49,085 bases of DNA from Pseudodonghicola xiamenensis DSM 18339 (GTDB lineage Bacteria > Pseudomonadota > Alphaproteobacteria > Rhodobacterales > Rhodobacteraceae), in contig NZ_AUBS01000031.1 of the NCBI RefSeq assembly GCF_000429365.1, positions 1-49,085 of the forward strand, written 5' to 3'. Position 1 is the first letter of the stretch; each line of letters starts with the position of its first letter. Shown here in pieces: positions 16,687 to 25,785 of this stretch. The notes under the pieces are model-generated. The model made no database searches and was not told where the DNA came from. It saw only the letters and a list, made by a program, of their open reading frames with translations. The translations under genes and the position numbers were made by a program.

Positions 16687-17817
16687 ATGTCTCTCCTCTC
16701 CCGCTTCTTTGCCGGCCTCGCGCTTTGCGCCGGGCTGGCCACCTCTGCCGCCACGGCCCAGCAGCAGATGCCGCCCACTCCCGTCTCGGTGCTGACGCTG
16801 CAGGGCGAGGCGCTGCCGATCATCAATGAATTGCCCGGCCGGATCTCGGCCACCCGGATTTCCCAGGTGCGGCCGCGGGTCTCCGGTATCCTGGTCGATC
16901 GAGTGTTCGAACAGGGCAGCCTGGTGCAGGAGGGCGACGTGCTCTATCACATCGACCCCGCCCCGTTCCAGGTCAAGGTCAAGGCGGCCGAGGCGACGCT
17001 GGCGCGCGCCAAGGCGACGCTGGCCAATGCCGAGGTCGAGCTGGAGCGGCAGCGCCAGCTCAAGGCGCGCAACGTCTCCTCCGGGGTGGAACTGGAATCG
17101 GCCCAGACCACGGTACTGCAGGCCAAGGCCGATGTGGCCCTGGCCGAAGCCTCGCTCGACGAGGCGCGACTGAACCTCGATTACACCGAGGTGCGCGCGC
17201 CGATCACCGGCACCATCGGCCGGGCGCTGGTCACCGAAGGGGCGCTGGTCAGCGCCACCGGCAGCGATTACCTGGCGCTGATCCAGCAGCTCGATCCGGT
17301 CTATGCTGACTTCACCCAATCGGCCTCGCAGCTCTTTGCGCTGCGCCGGGCGCTGGCGTCGGGCGCCCTGGTCGCCACCGCGCCGGGCCAGGCCGCGGTC
17401 ACGCTCTATTTCGACGATGGCACCGCTTACGCCCACAAGGGGCAATTGCTGTTCTCCGAGGCGGCGGTCGACGAGACCACCGGCCAGATCACCCTGCGTG
17501 CCGAATTCCCCAACCCCGAGGGCGATCTGCTGCCCGGTCTCTATGTCCGGGTGCGGATCGAACAGGCAGTGCGCGAACAGGCCATCGCCATCCCGCAAAA
17601 GGCGGTACTGCGTGACGGCCGCGGCAATGCCCAGGTCTATGTGCTGAAAGAGGGGAATACCGTCGATCTGCGCTTGATCCAGCTCGGCGTGACGCTGGGC
17701 GATCGCTGGATGGTCGACAGCGGACTGGAGGCGGGCGAGACCATCGTCGTCGAAGGGGCCCAGAAACTCTATCCCGGGGCCACGGTTCAGCCCGAACCGG
17801 TCACGGCCGGCAACTGA
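16687..17817 (+). CDS. RND efflux periplasmic adaptor (membrane fusion protein)
   Basis: 376-residue AcrA/MexA-type adaptor that links an inner-membrane RND pump to an outer-membrane channel. A signal peptide (residues 1 to about 25, SAATA-QQ) is followed by the first lipoyl half (GRISATRISQVRPRVSGIL), a coiled-coil hairpin rich in Ala/Glu/Lys (KAAEATLARAKATLANAEVE), the second lipoyl half (YTEVRAPITGTIGRALVTEG), and beta-barrel and membrane-proximal domains. There is no lipobox cysteine at the signal cleavage site, so it is probably not lipidated. The gene lies 14 bases before the pump gene and after the TetR regulator. No outer-membrane factor is encoded here, so a TolC-like channel from elsewhere must serve. 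Confidence 0.94.
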   Translation: MSLLSRFFAGLALCAGLATSAATAQQQMPPTPVSVLTLQGEALPIINELPGRISATRISQVRPRVSGILVDRVFEQGSLVQEGDVLYHIDPAPFQVKVKAAEATLARAKATLANAEVELERQRQLKARNVSSGVELESAQTTVLQAKADVALAEASLDEARLNLDYTEVRAPITGTIGRALVTEGALVSATGSDYLALIQQLDPVYADFTQSASQLFALRRALASGALVATAPGQAAVTLYFDDGTAYAHKGQLLFSEAAVDETTGQITLRAEFPNPEGDLLPGLYVRVRIEQAVREQAIAIPQKAVLRDGRGNAQVYVLKEGNTVDLRLIQLGVTLGDRWMVDSGLEAGETIVVEGAQKLYPGATVQPEPVTAGN

Positions 17818-17831
17818 GGCAGGTCTGAGAC

Positions 17832-20800
17832 ATGGCACAATTCTTCATCGGGCGCCCCATCCTGGCATGGGTGATCGCCATCTTCATCTCTCTGGCCGGC
17901 ATCCTGGCACTGCCCAGCCTGCCGATCAGCCAATATCCCAATGTCGCGCCGCCGCAGATCACCGTCTCGGCCACCTATGTCGGGGCGTCGCCTGAAAAGA
18001 TGTATGAGGGCGTCGCCCAGCCGATCGAAGAAGAACTGAACGGCGTCGACGGGCTGCGCTATTACGAATCCACTTCCGATGCCTCGGGGCGGATCTCGAT
18101 CACCGCCACCTTCCGCCCCGGCACCGATGTGGGGCAGGCCACCGTTGATGTCCAGAACGCTGTCCGGCGGGTGGAATCGAAACTGCCCTCCTCGGTGGTG
18201 CAGCGCGGCATCAACGTCGAACAGGCAGGCTCGGGCTTCCTGATGGTGGTGTCCCTGATCTCCACCGACGGCACCCGCGAGGCGGTCGATCTGGGCGATT
18301 ACCTGACCCGCAACGTGGTGGGCGAGCTGTCGCGGATCGAAGGCGTCGGCAGCGTCCAGCTGTTTGCCGCAGCGCGCGCCATGCGGGTCTGGATCGATCC
18401 GCAGAAGATGCTCGGGCTCAGCCTGAGCAGCTCGGACGTGACCAATGCGATCAATGCGCAGAACGCTCAGGTGGCAGCGGGCCAGGTCGGCGCCGACCCG
18501 AACCCGATCAACCAGCAGCTCACCGCCACGGTGATGGTCAAGGGCCAGCTCTCCACCATCGAGGAATTCGGCAATATCGTCCTGCGCGCCAATGCCGACG
18601 GTTCCACCGTGCGGCTGAAGGACATCGCCCGGATCGAGATCGGCAATGAAAGCTATATGTTCAGCTCGCGGCTGAACGGCCAGCCCGCGGCGGCGATGGG
18701 GGTGCAGCTCACCTCCAGCGGCAACGCGCTGGCGGTCTCTCAAGCGGTGCGGACGAAGATGGCGGAGCTGGAGAAATTCTTCCCCGGCGGCATCGCCTAT
18801 GAAATCCCCTACGACACCGCGCCCTTCGTCGAGAAGTCGATCACCAAGGTGATCCACACGCTGATCGAGGCGATGGTGCTGGTGTTCCTGGTGATGTTCC
18901 TGTTCCTGCAGAACATCCGCTATACGCTGATCCCCACCATCGTGGTGCCGGTGGCGCTCTTGGGCACATTGGCGGTGATGCTGGCAACCGGCTTCTCGGT
19001 CAACGTGCTGACCATGTTCGCCATGGTGCTGGCAATCGGCATCCTGGTCGATGACGCCATCGTGGTGGTTGAGAACGTCGAACGCATCATGGTGACCGAA
19101 GGCTTGCCCCCGCGCGAAGCCAGCCGCAAGGCGATGTCGCAGATCACCGGCGCCATCGTCGGGATTTCGCTGGTGCTCTCGGCGGTCTTCATTCCGATGG
19201 CCTTCTTCCCCGGCGCCTCGGGCATCATCTATCGGCAGTTCTCGCTGACCATGGTGGTGTCGATCTTGTTCTCGGCTTTCCTGGCGCTCAGTCTGACACC
19301 GGCGCTCTGCGCCACCTTCCTCAAGCCGGTGCCGAAGGGGCATCACCTGGAACGGCGCGGCCCCTTCGGCTGGTTCAACCGCGGTTTCGAGGCCACCACC
19401 ACCGGCTATACCGGCGCGGTGCGGCGGCTGTCGGCCCGCACTGCCATCGTCATGGTCTTCTATCTGATCGTGGTCGGCGCCATGGCCTTCGGCTTCGTCA
19501 ATCTGCCCACCTCCTTCTTGCCGAACGAGGACCAGGGCTTCATCATCACCGATCTGCAAACGCCGCCCTCGGCCTCGGCCAACCGGACCACGGCGGCGAT
19601 CGAACAGGCCGAGGCGATCCTGAGCAGCAATCCGGCGGTGGAGAACATCGTCGCGGTGCGCGGCTTCAGCTTCTCCGGCACCGGCCCGAACGCAGCCCTG
19701 ATGTTCGTCACCTTCAAGGACTGGAGTGAGCGCAGTCAGAGCGCGCAGGAGATCGCCATGCAGGCCAACATGCAGCTGTTCGGCCTGAAGGACGTGCGCG
19801 CCTTCGCGCTGTCGCCGCCGCCGATCCAGGGGCTCGGCACCACCGGTGGCTTCAGTTTCCGGCTGCAGGACCGCGGCGGGCTGGGCCAACAGGCGCTGCA
19901 GGCGGCGACCCAGCAACTGATGGCCGAAGCGCAGAAAAGCGGCATCGTCACCGGGCTCCGGCCCGAGGGCATGCCGGCTGCGGCCCAGGTGATCCTGACC
20001 ATCGACCGGGAAAAGGCCAATACCTTCGGGGTGACCTTCTCGGATATCAACGCCACCATCTCGACCAACCTGGCGTCGAATTACGTCAACGACTTCCCCA
20101 ATGCGGGACGCCTGCAGCAGGTGGTGGTGCAGGCCGACGAGACCGCGCGGATGAGCGCCGAAGATCTGCTGCAGCTTTCGGTACGCAATTCCGAGGGTGG
20201 CATGGTGCCCTTCTCCTCCTTCGCCACCGTGCATTGGGAGGTCGGCCCGTCGCAGGTGGTGGGCTATAACGGCTATGCCGCCACCCGGCTCTCGGGCAGC
20301 GCCGCACCGGGTTATTCCTCGGGCGAGGCGATGGCCGAGATGGAAAAGCTCGCCTCGGCGCTGCCGCAGGGCTTCGGCTATGAATGGACCGGTCAGTCGC
20401 TGGAGGAACGCGATGCCGGGGCGCAGGAGAACATGCTCTATGCGCTCAGCATCCTCTTCGTTTTCCTGCTGCTGGCCGGGCTCTATGAAAGCTGGTCGAT
20501 CCCGCTGTCGGTGATGCTGGCGGTGCCCCTGGGGGTTGCGGGCAGCGTCGCCGCGGTCTGGATCGCCGGCATGCCCAACGACATCTACTTCAAGGTGGGG
20601 CTGATCACCATCATCGGGCTGTCGGCCAAGAACGCCATCCTGATCGTGGAATTCGCCAAGGATCTGCACGCCGAGGGCAAGGGCTTGCTGGAAGCGGCGG
20701 TGGAGGCGGCCAAGCTGCGCTTCCGCCCGATCCTGATGACCTCGCTGGCCTTCACCCTGGGCGTGGTGCCCTTGGCGATCGCCACCGGGGCGAGTTCGGC

Positions 20801-20939
20801 CAGCCAGAACGCGGTCGGCACCGGGGTGATCGGCGGCATGATCGCGGCGACCGTCTTCTCGGTCTTCTTCGTCCCGCCGGCTTTCGTCTTCGTGCTGCGG
20901 CTCTTCGGCAGCGACCGGCGCAAGAAGATGGCCGAATAG
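17832..20939 (+). CDS. RND efflux pump permease (AcrB/MexB, HAE1 family)
   Basis: 1035-residue inner-membrane proton-driven multidrug exporter. The family start is intact: FFIGRPILAWVIAIFISLAGILALPSLPISQYP. The twelve-helix, two-porter-loop layout is complete. Transmembrane helix 4 contains the proton-relay pair in GILVDDAIVVVENVER, and later helices include the GLSAKNAILIVEFAKD block with the matching lysine. The length is that of HAE1 pumps (about 1030-1050). It is co-transcribed with the adaptor gene under the TetR regulator. Substrates cannot be inferred beyond hydrophobic or amphiphilic compounds. Confidence 0.96.
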   Translation: MAQFFIGRPILAWVIAIFISLAGILALPSLPISQYPNVAPPQITVSATYVGASPEKMYEGVAQPIEEELNGVDGLRYYESTSDASGRISITATFRPGTDVGQATVDVQNAVRRVESKLPSSVVQRGINVEQAGSGFLMVVSLISTDGTREAVDLGDYLTRNVVGELSRIEGVGSVQLFAAARAMRVWIDPQKMLGLSLSSSDVTNAINAQNAQVAAGQVGADPNPINQQLTATVMVKGQLSTIEEFGNIVLRANADGSTVRLKDIARIEIGNESYMFSSRLNGQPAAAMGVQLTSSGNALAVSQAVRTKMAELEKFFPGGIAYEIPYDTAPFVEKSITKVIHTLIEAMVLVFLVMFLFLQNIRYTLIPTIVVPVALLGTLAVMLATGFSVNVLTMFAMVLAIGILVDDAIVVVENVERIMVTEGLPPREASRKAMSQITGAIVGISLVLSAVFIPMAFFPGASGIIYRQFSLTMVVSILFSAFLALSLTPALCATFLKPVPKGHHLERRGPFGWFNRGFEATTTGYTGAVRRLSARTAIVMVFYLIVVGAMAFGFVNLPTSFLPNEDQGFIITDLQTPPSASANRTTAAIEQAEAILSSNPAVENIVAVRGFSFSGTGPNAALMFVTFKDWSERSQSAQEIAMQANMQLFGLKDVRAFALSPPPIQGLGTTGGFSFRLQDRGGLGQQALQAATQQLMAEAQKSGIVTGLRPEGMPAAAQVILTIDREKANTFGVTFSDINATISTNLASNYVNDFPNAGRLQQVVVQADETARMSAEDLLQLSVRNSEGGMVPFSSFATVHWEVGPSQVVGYNGYAATRLSGSAAPGYSSGEAMAEMEKLASALPQGFGYEWTGQSLEERDAGAQENMLYALSILFVFLLLAGLYESWSIPLSVMLAVPLGVAGSVAAVWIAGMPNDIYFKVGLITIIGLSAKNAILIVEFAKDLHAEGKGLLEAAVEAAKLRFRPILMTSLAFTLGVVPLAIATGASSASQNAVGTGVIGGMIAATVFSVFFVPPAFVFVLRLFGSDRRKKMAE

Positions 20940-20962
20940 GTCCCTGCCAAGATCGACAAAGG

Positions 20963-20995
20963 AAACGCCCGGGACCGCAAGGCCCCGGGCGTTTT
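20963..20995. terminator. Bidirectional terminator between the RND pump and manC
   Basis: An 11-base-pair stem AAACGCCCGGG (20963-20973) pairs with CCCGGGCGTTT (20984-20994), ten-base loop, followed by T's on the plus strand; reading from the minus strand it ends in TTTCCTTT. It sits between two convergent genes. Confidence 0.85.
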
Positions 20996-21047
20996 CATCT
21001 TGTCCACCCCGGCATCGTCGCCATCGGCCCCTCCGGGGACCACGCGA

Positions 21048-22469
21048 TCAGCTCCGGGCGTAGATATCCTCGTAGCGGATGATATCGTCCTCGCCGAGGT
21101 AGGAGCCGGTCTGCACCTCGATCAGCACCATCGGCACCTTGCCCGGGTTCTCCATCCGGTGGACGGCGCCCAGCGGGATGTAGACGGACTGGTTCTCGGT
21201 CAGCAGCGTCACCTTGTCGTCGACGGTGATCCGCGCGGTGCCCTCGACCACGATCCAATGTTCCGACCGGTGATGATGGCTCTGCAGGCTCAGCGCCGCG
21301 CCGGGATGCACATGGATGCGCTTGACCTGGAACCGGTCGCCGATCACCAGGCTTTCGAACCAGCCCCAGGGGCGGTGATCCTTGGGAAAATGCGTCGCCT
21401 GCTTGGCCCCCTTGGCCTTCAGCGCCTCGACCGCCTTCTTCACGTCCTGCGCGCGCGAGGCATCGGCCACCAGCACCGCGTCGGCCATCGCCACGGTGAT
21501 GATATCCTTCAGCCCGATGCCGACCACCTCGACCCCGGTATCCTCAGATCTGAGCAGCGTATTGTCACAATCGATCGCGGTGGCATGCCCCGACAGACCG
21601 ACGCCACGGTCGTCCCGGCCCCCTTCGCGCCAGACCGCGTCCCAGCCGCCCAGGTCCGACCAGCCGGCGGCGAAGGGCACCACCGAAAGGTTTTCGGCCC
21701 GTTCCATCACCGCATAGTCGATCGAGATATCCCCGGCCTGCCCCCAGGCCTCGGGATCGAGCCGGAGAAAGCCCAGATCGGGCTTGCCCTGCTCAACCGC
21801 CGCCGTGACCGGGGCGATCAGCTCGGGCGCATGGCTGCGGAAGGCCGCCAGGATCGCCTTGACCGAAAACAGGAAGATACCGGCGTTCCACAGATAATGA
21901 CCCGAGGCCAGCATCGTCTCGGCGGTGGCCAGATCCGGCTTTTCGACGAATCGTTTCAGCGCCAGCGGCCGGGCGGCGAAATCGCCCGGATCCTCGGCCA
22001 GCTCCAGATAGCCATAGCCGGTCTCCGCATGGGCAGGCTTGATGCCGAAGGTGACGAGCTGCCCGGCCTCGGCCGCCGGAACCCCGGCGGCGACGGCGGC
22101 GCGGAAGGCCGGCGCATCGGGCACCACGTGATCGGACGGCGCCACCAGCATCAGCCCCTCGGGATCGGTCTTTTCCAGCCAGAGCGCCGCCGCCAGCACC
22201 GCGGGGGCGGTATTGCGCCCCTCGGGTTCGATCAGGATGGCGCCCGGATCCGTGCCGATCTCGGACAATTGTTCGGTGACGATGAAACGGAAATCGGAAT
22301 TGGTCAGGATCAGCGGCGCCGCGAAACCGGGGCCGGACAATCGCCGGGCCGAGGCCTGAAACAGCGTCTCCTCCCCCACCAGGGGAACAAATTGCTTGGG
22401 ATAGGATTTCCGCGACAGCGGCCACAGCCGGGTGCCGGAGCCGCCGCAGAGGAGAACGGGGGTAATCAT
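21048..22469 (-). CDS. manC: Mannose-1-phosphate guanylyltransferase / mannose-6-phosphate isomerase
   Basis: 473-residue bifunctional type II enzyme that interconverts fructose-6-P and mannose-6-P and makes GDP-mannose from mannose-1-P and GTP. The nucleotidyltransferase domain opens with LLCGGSGTRLWPLSRKSYPKQF and has the FVEKPD block. The C-terminal cupin isomerase domain contains HHHRSEHWIVVEGTA (about residue 397). Length matches ManC/CpsB/AlgA. A GGGAG ribosome binding site precedes the ATG at 22469. It is the last gene of the minus-strand set gmd-fcl-manC, so the three together make GDP-L-fucose. A phosphomannomutase is not encoded in the window. Confidence 0.96.
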   Translation of the reverse strand: MITPVLLCGGSGTRLWPLSRKSYPKQFVPLVGEETLFQASARRLSGPGFAAPLILTNSDFRFIVTEQLSEIGTDPGAILIEPEGRNTAPAVLAAALWLEKTDPEGLMLVAPSDHVVPDAPAFRAAVAAGVPAAEAGQLVTFGIKPAHAETGYGYLELAEDPGDFAARPLALKRFVEKPDLATAETMLASGHYLWNAGIFLFSVKAILAAFRSHAPELIAPVTAAVEQGKPDLGFLRLDPEAWGQAGDISIDYAVMERAENLSVVPFAAGWSDLGGWDAVWREGGRDDRGVGLSGHATAIDCDNTLLRSEDTGVEVVGIGLKDIITVAMADAVLVADASRAQDVKKAVEALKAKGAKQATHFPKDHRPWGWFESLVIGDRFQVKRIHVHPGAALSLQSHHHRSEHWIVVEGTARITVDDKVTLLTENQSVYIPLGAVHRMENPGKVPMVLIEVQTGSYLGEDDIIRYEDIYARS

Positions 22470-22589
22470 CTATATAAACTCCCGGAAGAAAATGAGCCGG
22501 TGGGTCGACCACCGGCCTTTGGTATCGCCAATGGCCTCCCGGTATTCAACCCCGCAAGGCCCGCGACCGGCCCAACCTGTGGCCCCGGG

Positions 22590-23564
22590 TCAGATCGCCC
22601 GCAAATCCGCCGCATCCTGAGCCAGGAACCAGGCGTAGGTCTGCGCCAGCCCCTCGGCCAGCGGGATGCCGGCCCGCCAGCCCAGTCGCGCCAGCCGGCT
22701 GACATCCATCAGCTTGCGCGGAGTGCCGTCGGGCTTGGAGGGATCGGTCACGATCCGGCCCTGATATCCCACCGTCCGCGCCACCATTTGCGCCAGCTCG
22801 AGAATCGAGACATCGCTGCCGGTGCCCACGTTGATATGGCTCAGCATCGGCTCGGTCTCGCGGGCATAGATCTGCTGCGGCAGATCCATCACGAACAGGC
22901 TCGCCTCGGCCATGTCGTCCACATGCAGGAATTCCCGGCGCGGCGCGCCGCTGCCCCAGATGGCGACCTCCTCCAGCCCGTCGCGGGCGGCCTCGTGGAA
23001 ACGGCGGATCAGCGCCGGCAGCACATGCGAGTTCTCCGGGTGGAAATTGTCACCGGGCCCGTAAAGGTTGGTCGGCATCACCGATCGGTAATCGGTGCCA
23101 TATTGCCGGTTGTAGCTTTCGCAAAGCTTGATGCCGGCGATCTTGGCCACGGCATAGGGTTCGTTGGTCGGCTCCAGCGTGCCGGTCAGCAGCGCATCCT
23201 CGGCCATCGGCTGCGGCGCCATCTTGGGATAGATGCAGCTCGATCCCAGTTGCAAAAGCCGCGTGACCCCGGCCCGATGGGCGCCATGGATCACATTGCA
23301 TTCGATCATCAGGTTTTCATAGATGAACTGCGCCGGATAGCTGTTGTTGGCAAGGATGCCCCCCACCTTGGCCGCCGCCAGGATCACCTGATCGGGGCGT
23401 TCCGCCTGCATGAAGTCGTGAACGGCCTGCTGGTTCGTCAGATCCAGCTCCGCATGGCTGCGGGTGATCAGCGTCAGATCCTCGCCCACCTCCTTGCGCG
23501 CCTGCAACTGGCGCAGGATGGCCCCGCCCACCATGCCGCGATGGCCTGCCACATAGATTCTCAT
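22590..23564 (-). CDS. fcl: GDP-L-fucose synthase
   Basis: 324-residue SDR epimerase/reductase that turns GDP-4-keto-6-deoxymannose into GDP-L-fucose with NADPH. The cofactor loop GHRGMVG (residues 7-13) and the catalytic residues are present: Ser108/Ser109 and Cys110 in GSSCIYPK, then Tyr137 and Lys141 in YAVAKIAG. The ENLMIECNVIHGAH and MPTNLYGPGDNFHPENSHVLPALIRRFHEA blocks are diagnostic of Fcl. AGGAG lies upstream of the ATG at 23564. It lies 220 bases downstream of gmd and 120 upstream of manC; the gap to gmd is GC-rich and holds nothing I recognise. Confidence 0.97.
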   Translation of the reverse strand: MRIYVAGHRGMVGGAILRQLQARKEVGEDLTLITRSHAELDLTNQQAVHDFMQAERPDQVILAAAKVGGILANNSYPAQFIYENLMIECNVIHGAHRAGVTRLLQLGSSCIYPKMAPQPMAEDALLTGTLEPTNEPYAVAKIAGIKLCESYNRQYGTDYRSVMPTNLYGPGDNFHPENSHVLPALIRRFHEAARDGLEEVAIWGSGAPRREFLHVDDMAEASLFVMDLPQQIYARETEPMLSHINVGTGSDVSILELAQMVARTVGYQGRIVTDPSKPDGTPRKLMDVSRLARLGWRAGIPLAEGLAQTYAWFLAQDAADLRAI

Positions 23565-23784
23565 ACGCGGTTTCTCCTGTTCTGTCCGGACCCCGCCGGC
23601 GCCGATCTGTTCCCGGGCTTAGCCGATCCGGGACAGGCTGCAAAGGCGGCGGCCCCCCGCCCGCCCCATCCCGAATCCCGGCCCGACCCTGCCCGCCCGT
23701 CGGACGGGTCTTGCCGGGCCAGGGCTGCCGGGGCGGCATCCGTTCGGCCCTGACACGCCCCCCGGATCGTTGCCTGGACCGGCC

Positions 23785-24903
23785 TCACCCCTCCAGGCTG
23801 ACGGGAAGCTCCATGCCATGTTCCTTCAACAGCGCATGGCGGCGCGCCTCTTTCAGATCGCCGGCCACCATCTCGGCACACATCTGCTGCACGGTGATTT
23901 CCGGCTCCCAGCCCAGTTTCGCCTTGGCCCTGGACGGATCGCCCAGCAGCGTCTCGACTTCGGCGGGACGGAAATAGCGCGGGTCGATCCGCATGATCAC
24001 ATCGCCCACCTTCAGCGCCGGAGCCTTGTCGCCCTCGATCGCGGTAACGGTGGCGATCTCGTCAACCCCGGCACCGGAGAACTCCAGGCTGATGCCCAGC
24101 TCGGCGGCCGACCAGGCGATGAACTGGCGCACGCTGTATTGCACCCCGGTGGCGATGACGAAATCTTCCGGCGCCTCCTGCTGCAGCATCATCCACTGCA
24201 TGCGGACATAATCCCGGGCATGGCCCCAGTCGCGCAGGCTGTCGATATTGCCCATGTAGAGACAGGGTTCCAGCCCCAGCGCGATATGCGCCAGCCCGCG
24301 GGTGATCTTGCGGGTCACGAAGGTCTCGCCGCGCCGCGGGCTCTCGTGGTTGAACAGGATGCCGTTGCAGGCATAGAGCCCATAGGCCTCGCGGTAGTTC
24401 ACCGTGATCCAATAGGCATAGAGCTTGGCCACCGCATAAGGGCTGCGCGGATGGAACGGCGTGGTCTCGCTCTGCGGGATCTCCGCGACCTGACCATAGA
24501 GTTCCGAGGTCGAGGCCTGATAGAAGCGTGTGGTCTTCTCCAGCCCCAGAAAGCGGATCGCCTCCAGCAAGCGCAGCGTGCCCATGGCATCGACATCGGC
24601 GGTATATTCCGGCGCCTCGAAGCTGACCGCCACATGGCTTTGCGCGCCGAGGTTATAAACTTCGTCAGGACGCACCTCGGACAGGATCCGGGTCAGGTTG
24701 GAACTGTCGGTCAGATCGCCGTAATGCAGCTTCAGCCGGGCGTTGCCCTCATGCGGGTCCTGATAGATATGGTCGATCCGCTGAGTGTTGAACGACGAGG
24801 CGCGGCGTTTCAGCCCATGCACCTCATATCCTTTCTCCAGCAGGAATTCCGCCAGATAGGATCCGTCCTGTCCGGTAATCCCGGTGATCAACGCCTTTTT
24901 CAT
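23785..24903 (-). CDS. gmd: GDP-mannose 4,6-dehydratase
   Basis: 372-residue SDR enzyme, first step from GDP-mannose to GDP-L-fucose (also the branch to GDP-rhamnose). The cofactor motif GITGQDGSYLAEFLL begins at residue 8, the TSE motif is at 132-134 and the Tyr156/Lys160 pair sits in YAVAKLY. The RRASSFNTQRIDHIY block is family-typical. The frame is open further upstream to 25086, but the ATG at 24903, with AAGGAACAGG upstream, gives the normal N-terminus. Since fcl follows on the same strand, GDP-L-fucose is the expected product. Confidence 0.97.
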   Translation of the reverse strand: MKKALITGITGQDGSYLAEFLLEKGYEVHGLKRRASSFNTQRIDHIYQDPHEGNARLKLHYGDLTDSSNLTRILSEVRPDEVYNLGAQSHVAVSFEAPEYTADVDAMGTLRLLEAIRFLGLEKTTRFYQASTSELYGQVAEIPQSETTPFHPRSPYAVAKLYAYWITVNYREAYGLYACNGILFNHESPRRGETFVTRKITRGLAHIALGLEPCLYMGNIDSLRDWGHARDYVRMQWMMLQQEAPEDFVIATGVQYSVRQFIAWSAAELGISLEFSGAGVDEIATVTAIEGDKAPALKVGDVIMRIDPRYFRPAEVETLLGDPSRAKAKLGWEPEITVQQMCAEMVAGDLKEARRHALLKEHGMELPVSLEG

Positions 24904-25050
24904 GCCTGTTCCTTTCTGCGGTCGTGATCGCCCCCGCGGCCCCCTCCGCCGCTGCCGCAGCCAGGCCGCGATCGCCGGGAAACCGCCCGCAGGCAGTTGT
25001 AGCCCTTTCGCGACAATGACAGTAGATGAGAAAACTGTCCGGAGGCTTCT

Positions 25051-25785
25051 GTGCTTATTGTCAACGACCGCATCGTTATCGCTCATATGAAGAAATGCGG
25101 GGGGGCATCCGTCTGCAAAGGCATGATCGAAAGCCTGCCGCCCGACACTATCGACTATTGGGGCTATACTGCCGCGGGCGAGGAGAAAAGCGCCTTATCG
25201 CGCCGCCGGGGCAAAGTCTGGAAACATTCGCCGGTCGCCGACATCCTGAACAAGCTGCCCCGCAGCCGCGACACCAGCGAAATCCACCTCGTCTCGGTGC
25301 GTCCCTGGTGGGATCGGGTCGGCTCCTATTATTATCACGCCAAGCGCTATAATGGCCTGGATGCCAAGAAATACCCCCGGGTCACCGGCATGAGCCTCTC
25401 GGACTTCATCCGCAGCGAATACATGGACGATGTGGAACGGCTGGATCAATTCTGTTCCGACGCCGAGGGCCGGCTGCTGGTCGATCACTTCGTCGATTAC
25501 GACCGGATCGACGACTGGTACAGCACCATCATGGCCCGGCTCGGGGTCGCGAACGCCAAGCTGCCGACGTATAACCAGGGCCGGAAGAAATTCGCCGACG
25601 GCTACGAAAGCCTGTTCGATGCGGCGGACCTGGCCTACCTTCGGCAGGAATTCGCCGGCGAGGAGGCGCTGCGCGCCCGGCTGCACCCGGCGCCTTGGCG
25701 GATCAGACGATCTTCAGCGCGACCCGCAGCCCCATCGCCGCGACGCTCAGCCGGTCCCCCGGCTGCACCGCCACCGCCGGGTTGA
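25051..25785 (+). CDS. Sulfotransferase-like protein (HxPKxGGTS-type P-loop)
   Basis: 244-residue cytosolic protein starting at a GTG. The N-terminal beta-strand and loop IAHMKKCGGASVC (residues 10-22) correspond to the 5'-phosphosulfate loop of the sulfotransferase family that has PKCGGTS. A second block, VSVRPWWDRVGSYYYH, corresponds to the 3'-phosphate-binding region (normally R-P..R..S.Y). If active it would transfer sulfate from PAPS to a glycan. The last 25 to 30 residues are Arg/Pro/Ala-rich low complexity, translated from DNA that is antisense to the following hydratase gene. The natural C-terminus is therefore probably near residue 218 and the stop has been displaced. GDP-fucose genes are divergent from it. 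Confidence 0.7.
   Translation: MLIVNDRIVIAHMKKCGGASVCKGMIESLPPDTIDYWGYTAAGEEKSALSRRRGKVWKHSPVADILNKLPRSRDTSEIHLVSVRPWWDRVGSYYYHAKRYNGLDAKKYPRVTGMSLSDFIRSEYMDDVERLDQFCSDAEGRLLVDHFVDYDRIDDWYSTIMARLGVANAKLPTYNQGRKKFADGYESLFDAADLAYLRQEFAGEEALRARLHPAPWRIRRSSARPAAPSPRRSAGPPAAPPPPG

Noticed and set aside
14343..16853. 836-codon minus-strand frame opposite ugd and tetR
   Set aside because: Spans several genuine plus-strand genes and intergenic signals; shadow frame.
17787..20669. 960-codon minus-strand frame opposite the RND pump
   Set aside because: His/Asp/Gln-rich shadow of a well-conserved pump gene.
21000..23753. 917-codon plus-strand frame opposite manC and fcl
   Set aside because: Antisense to two enzymes with full catalytic motifs.
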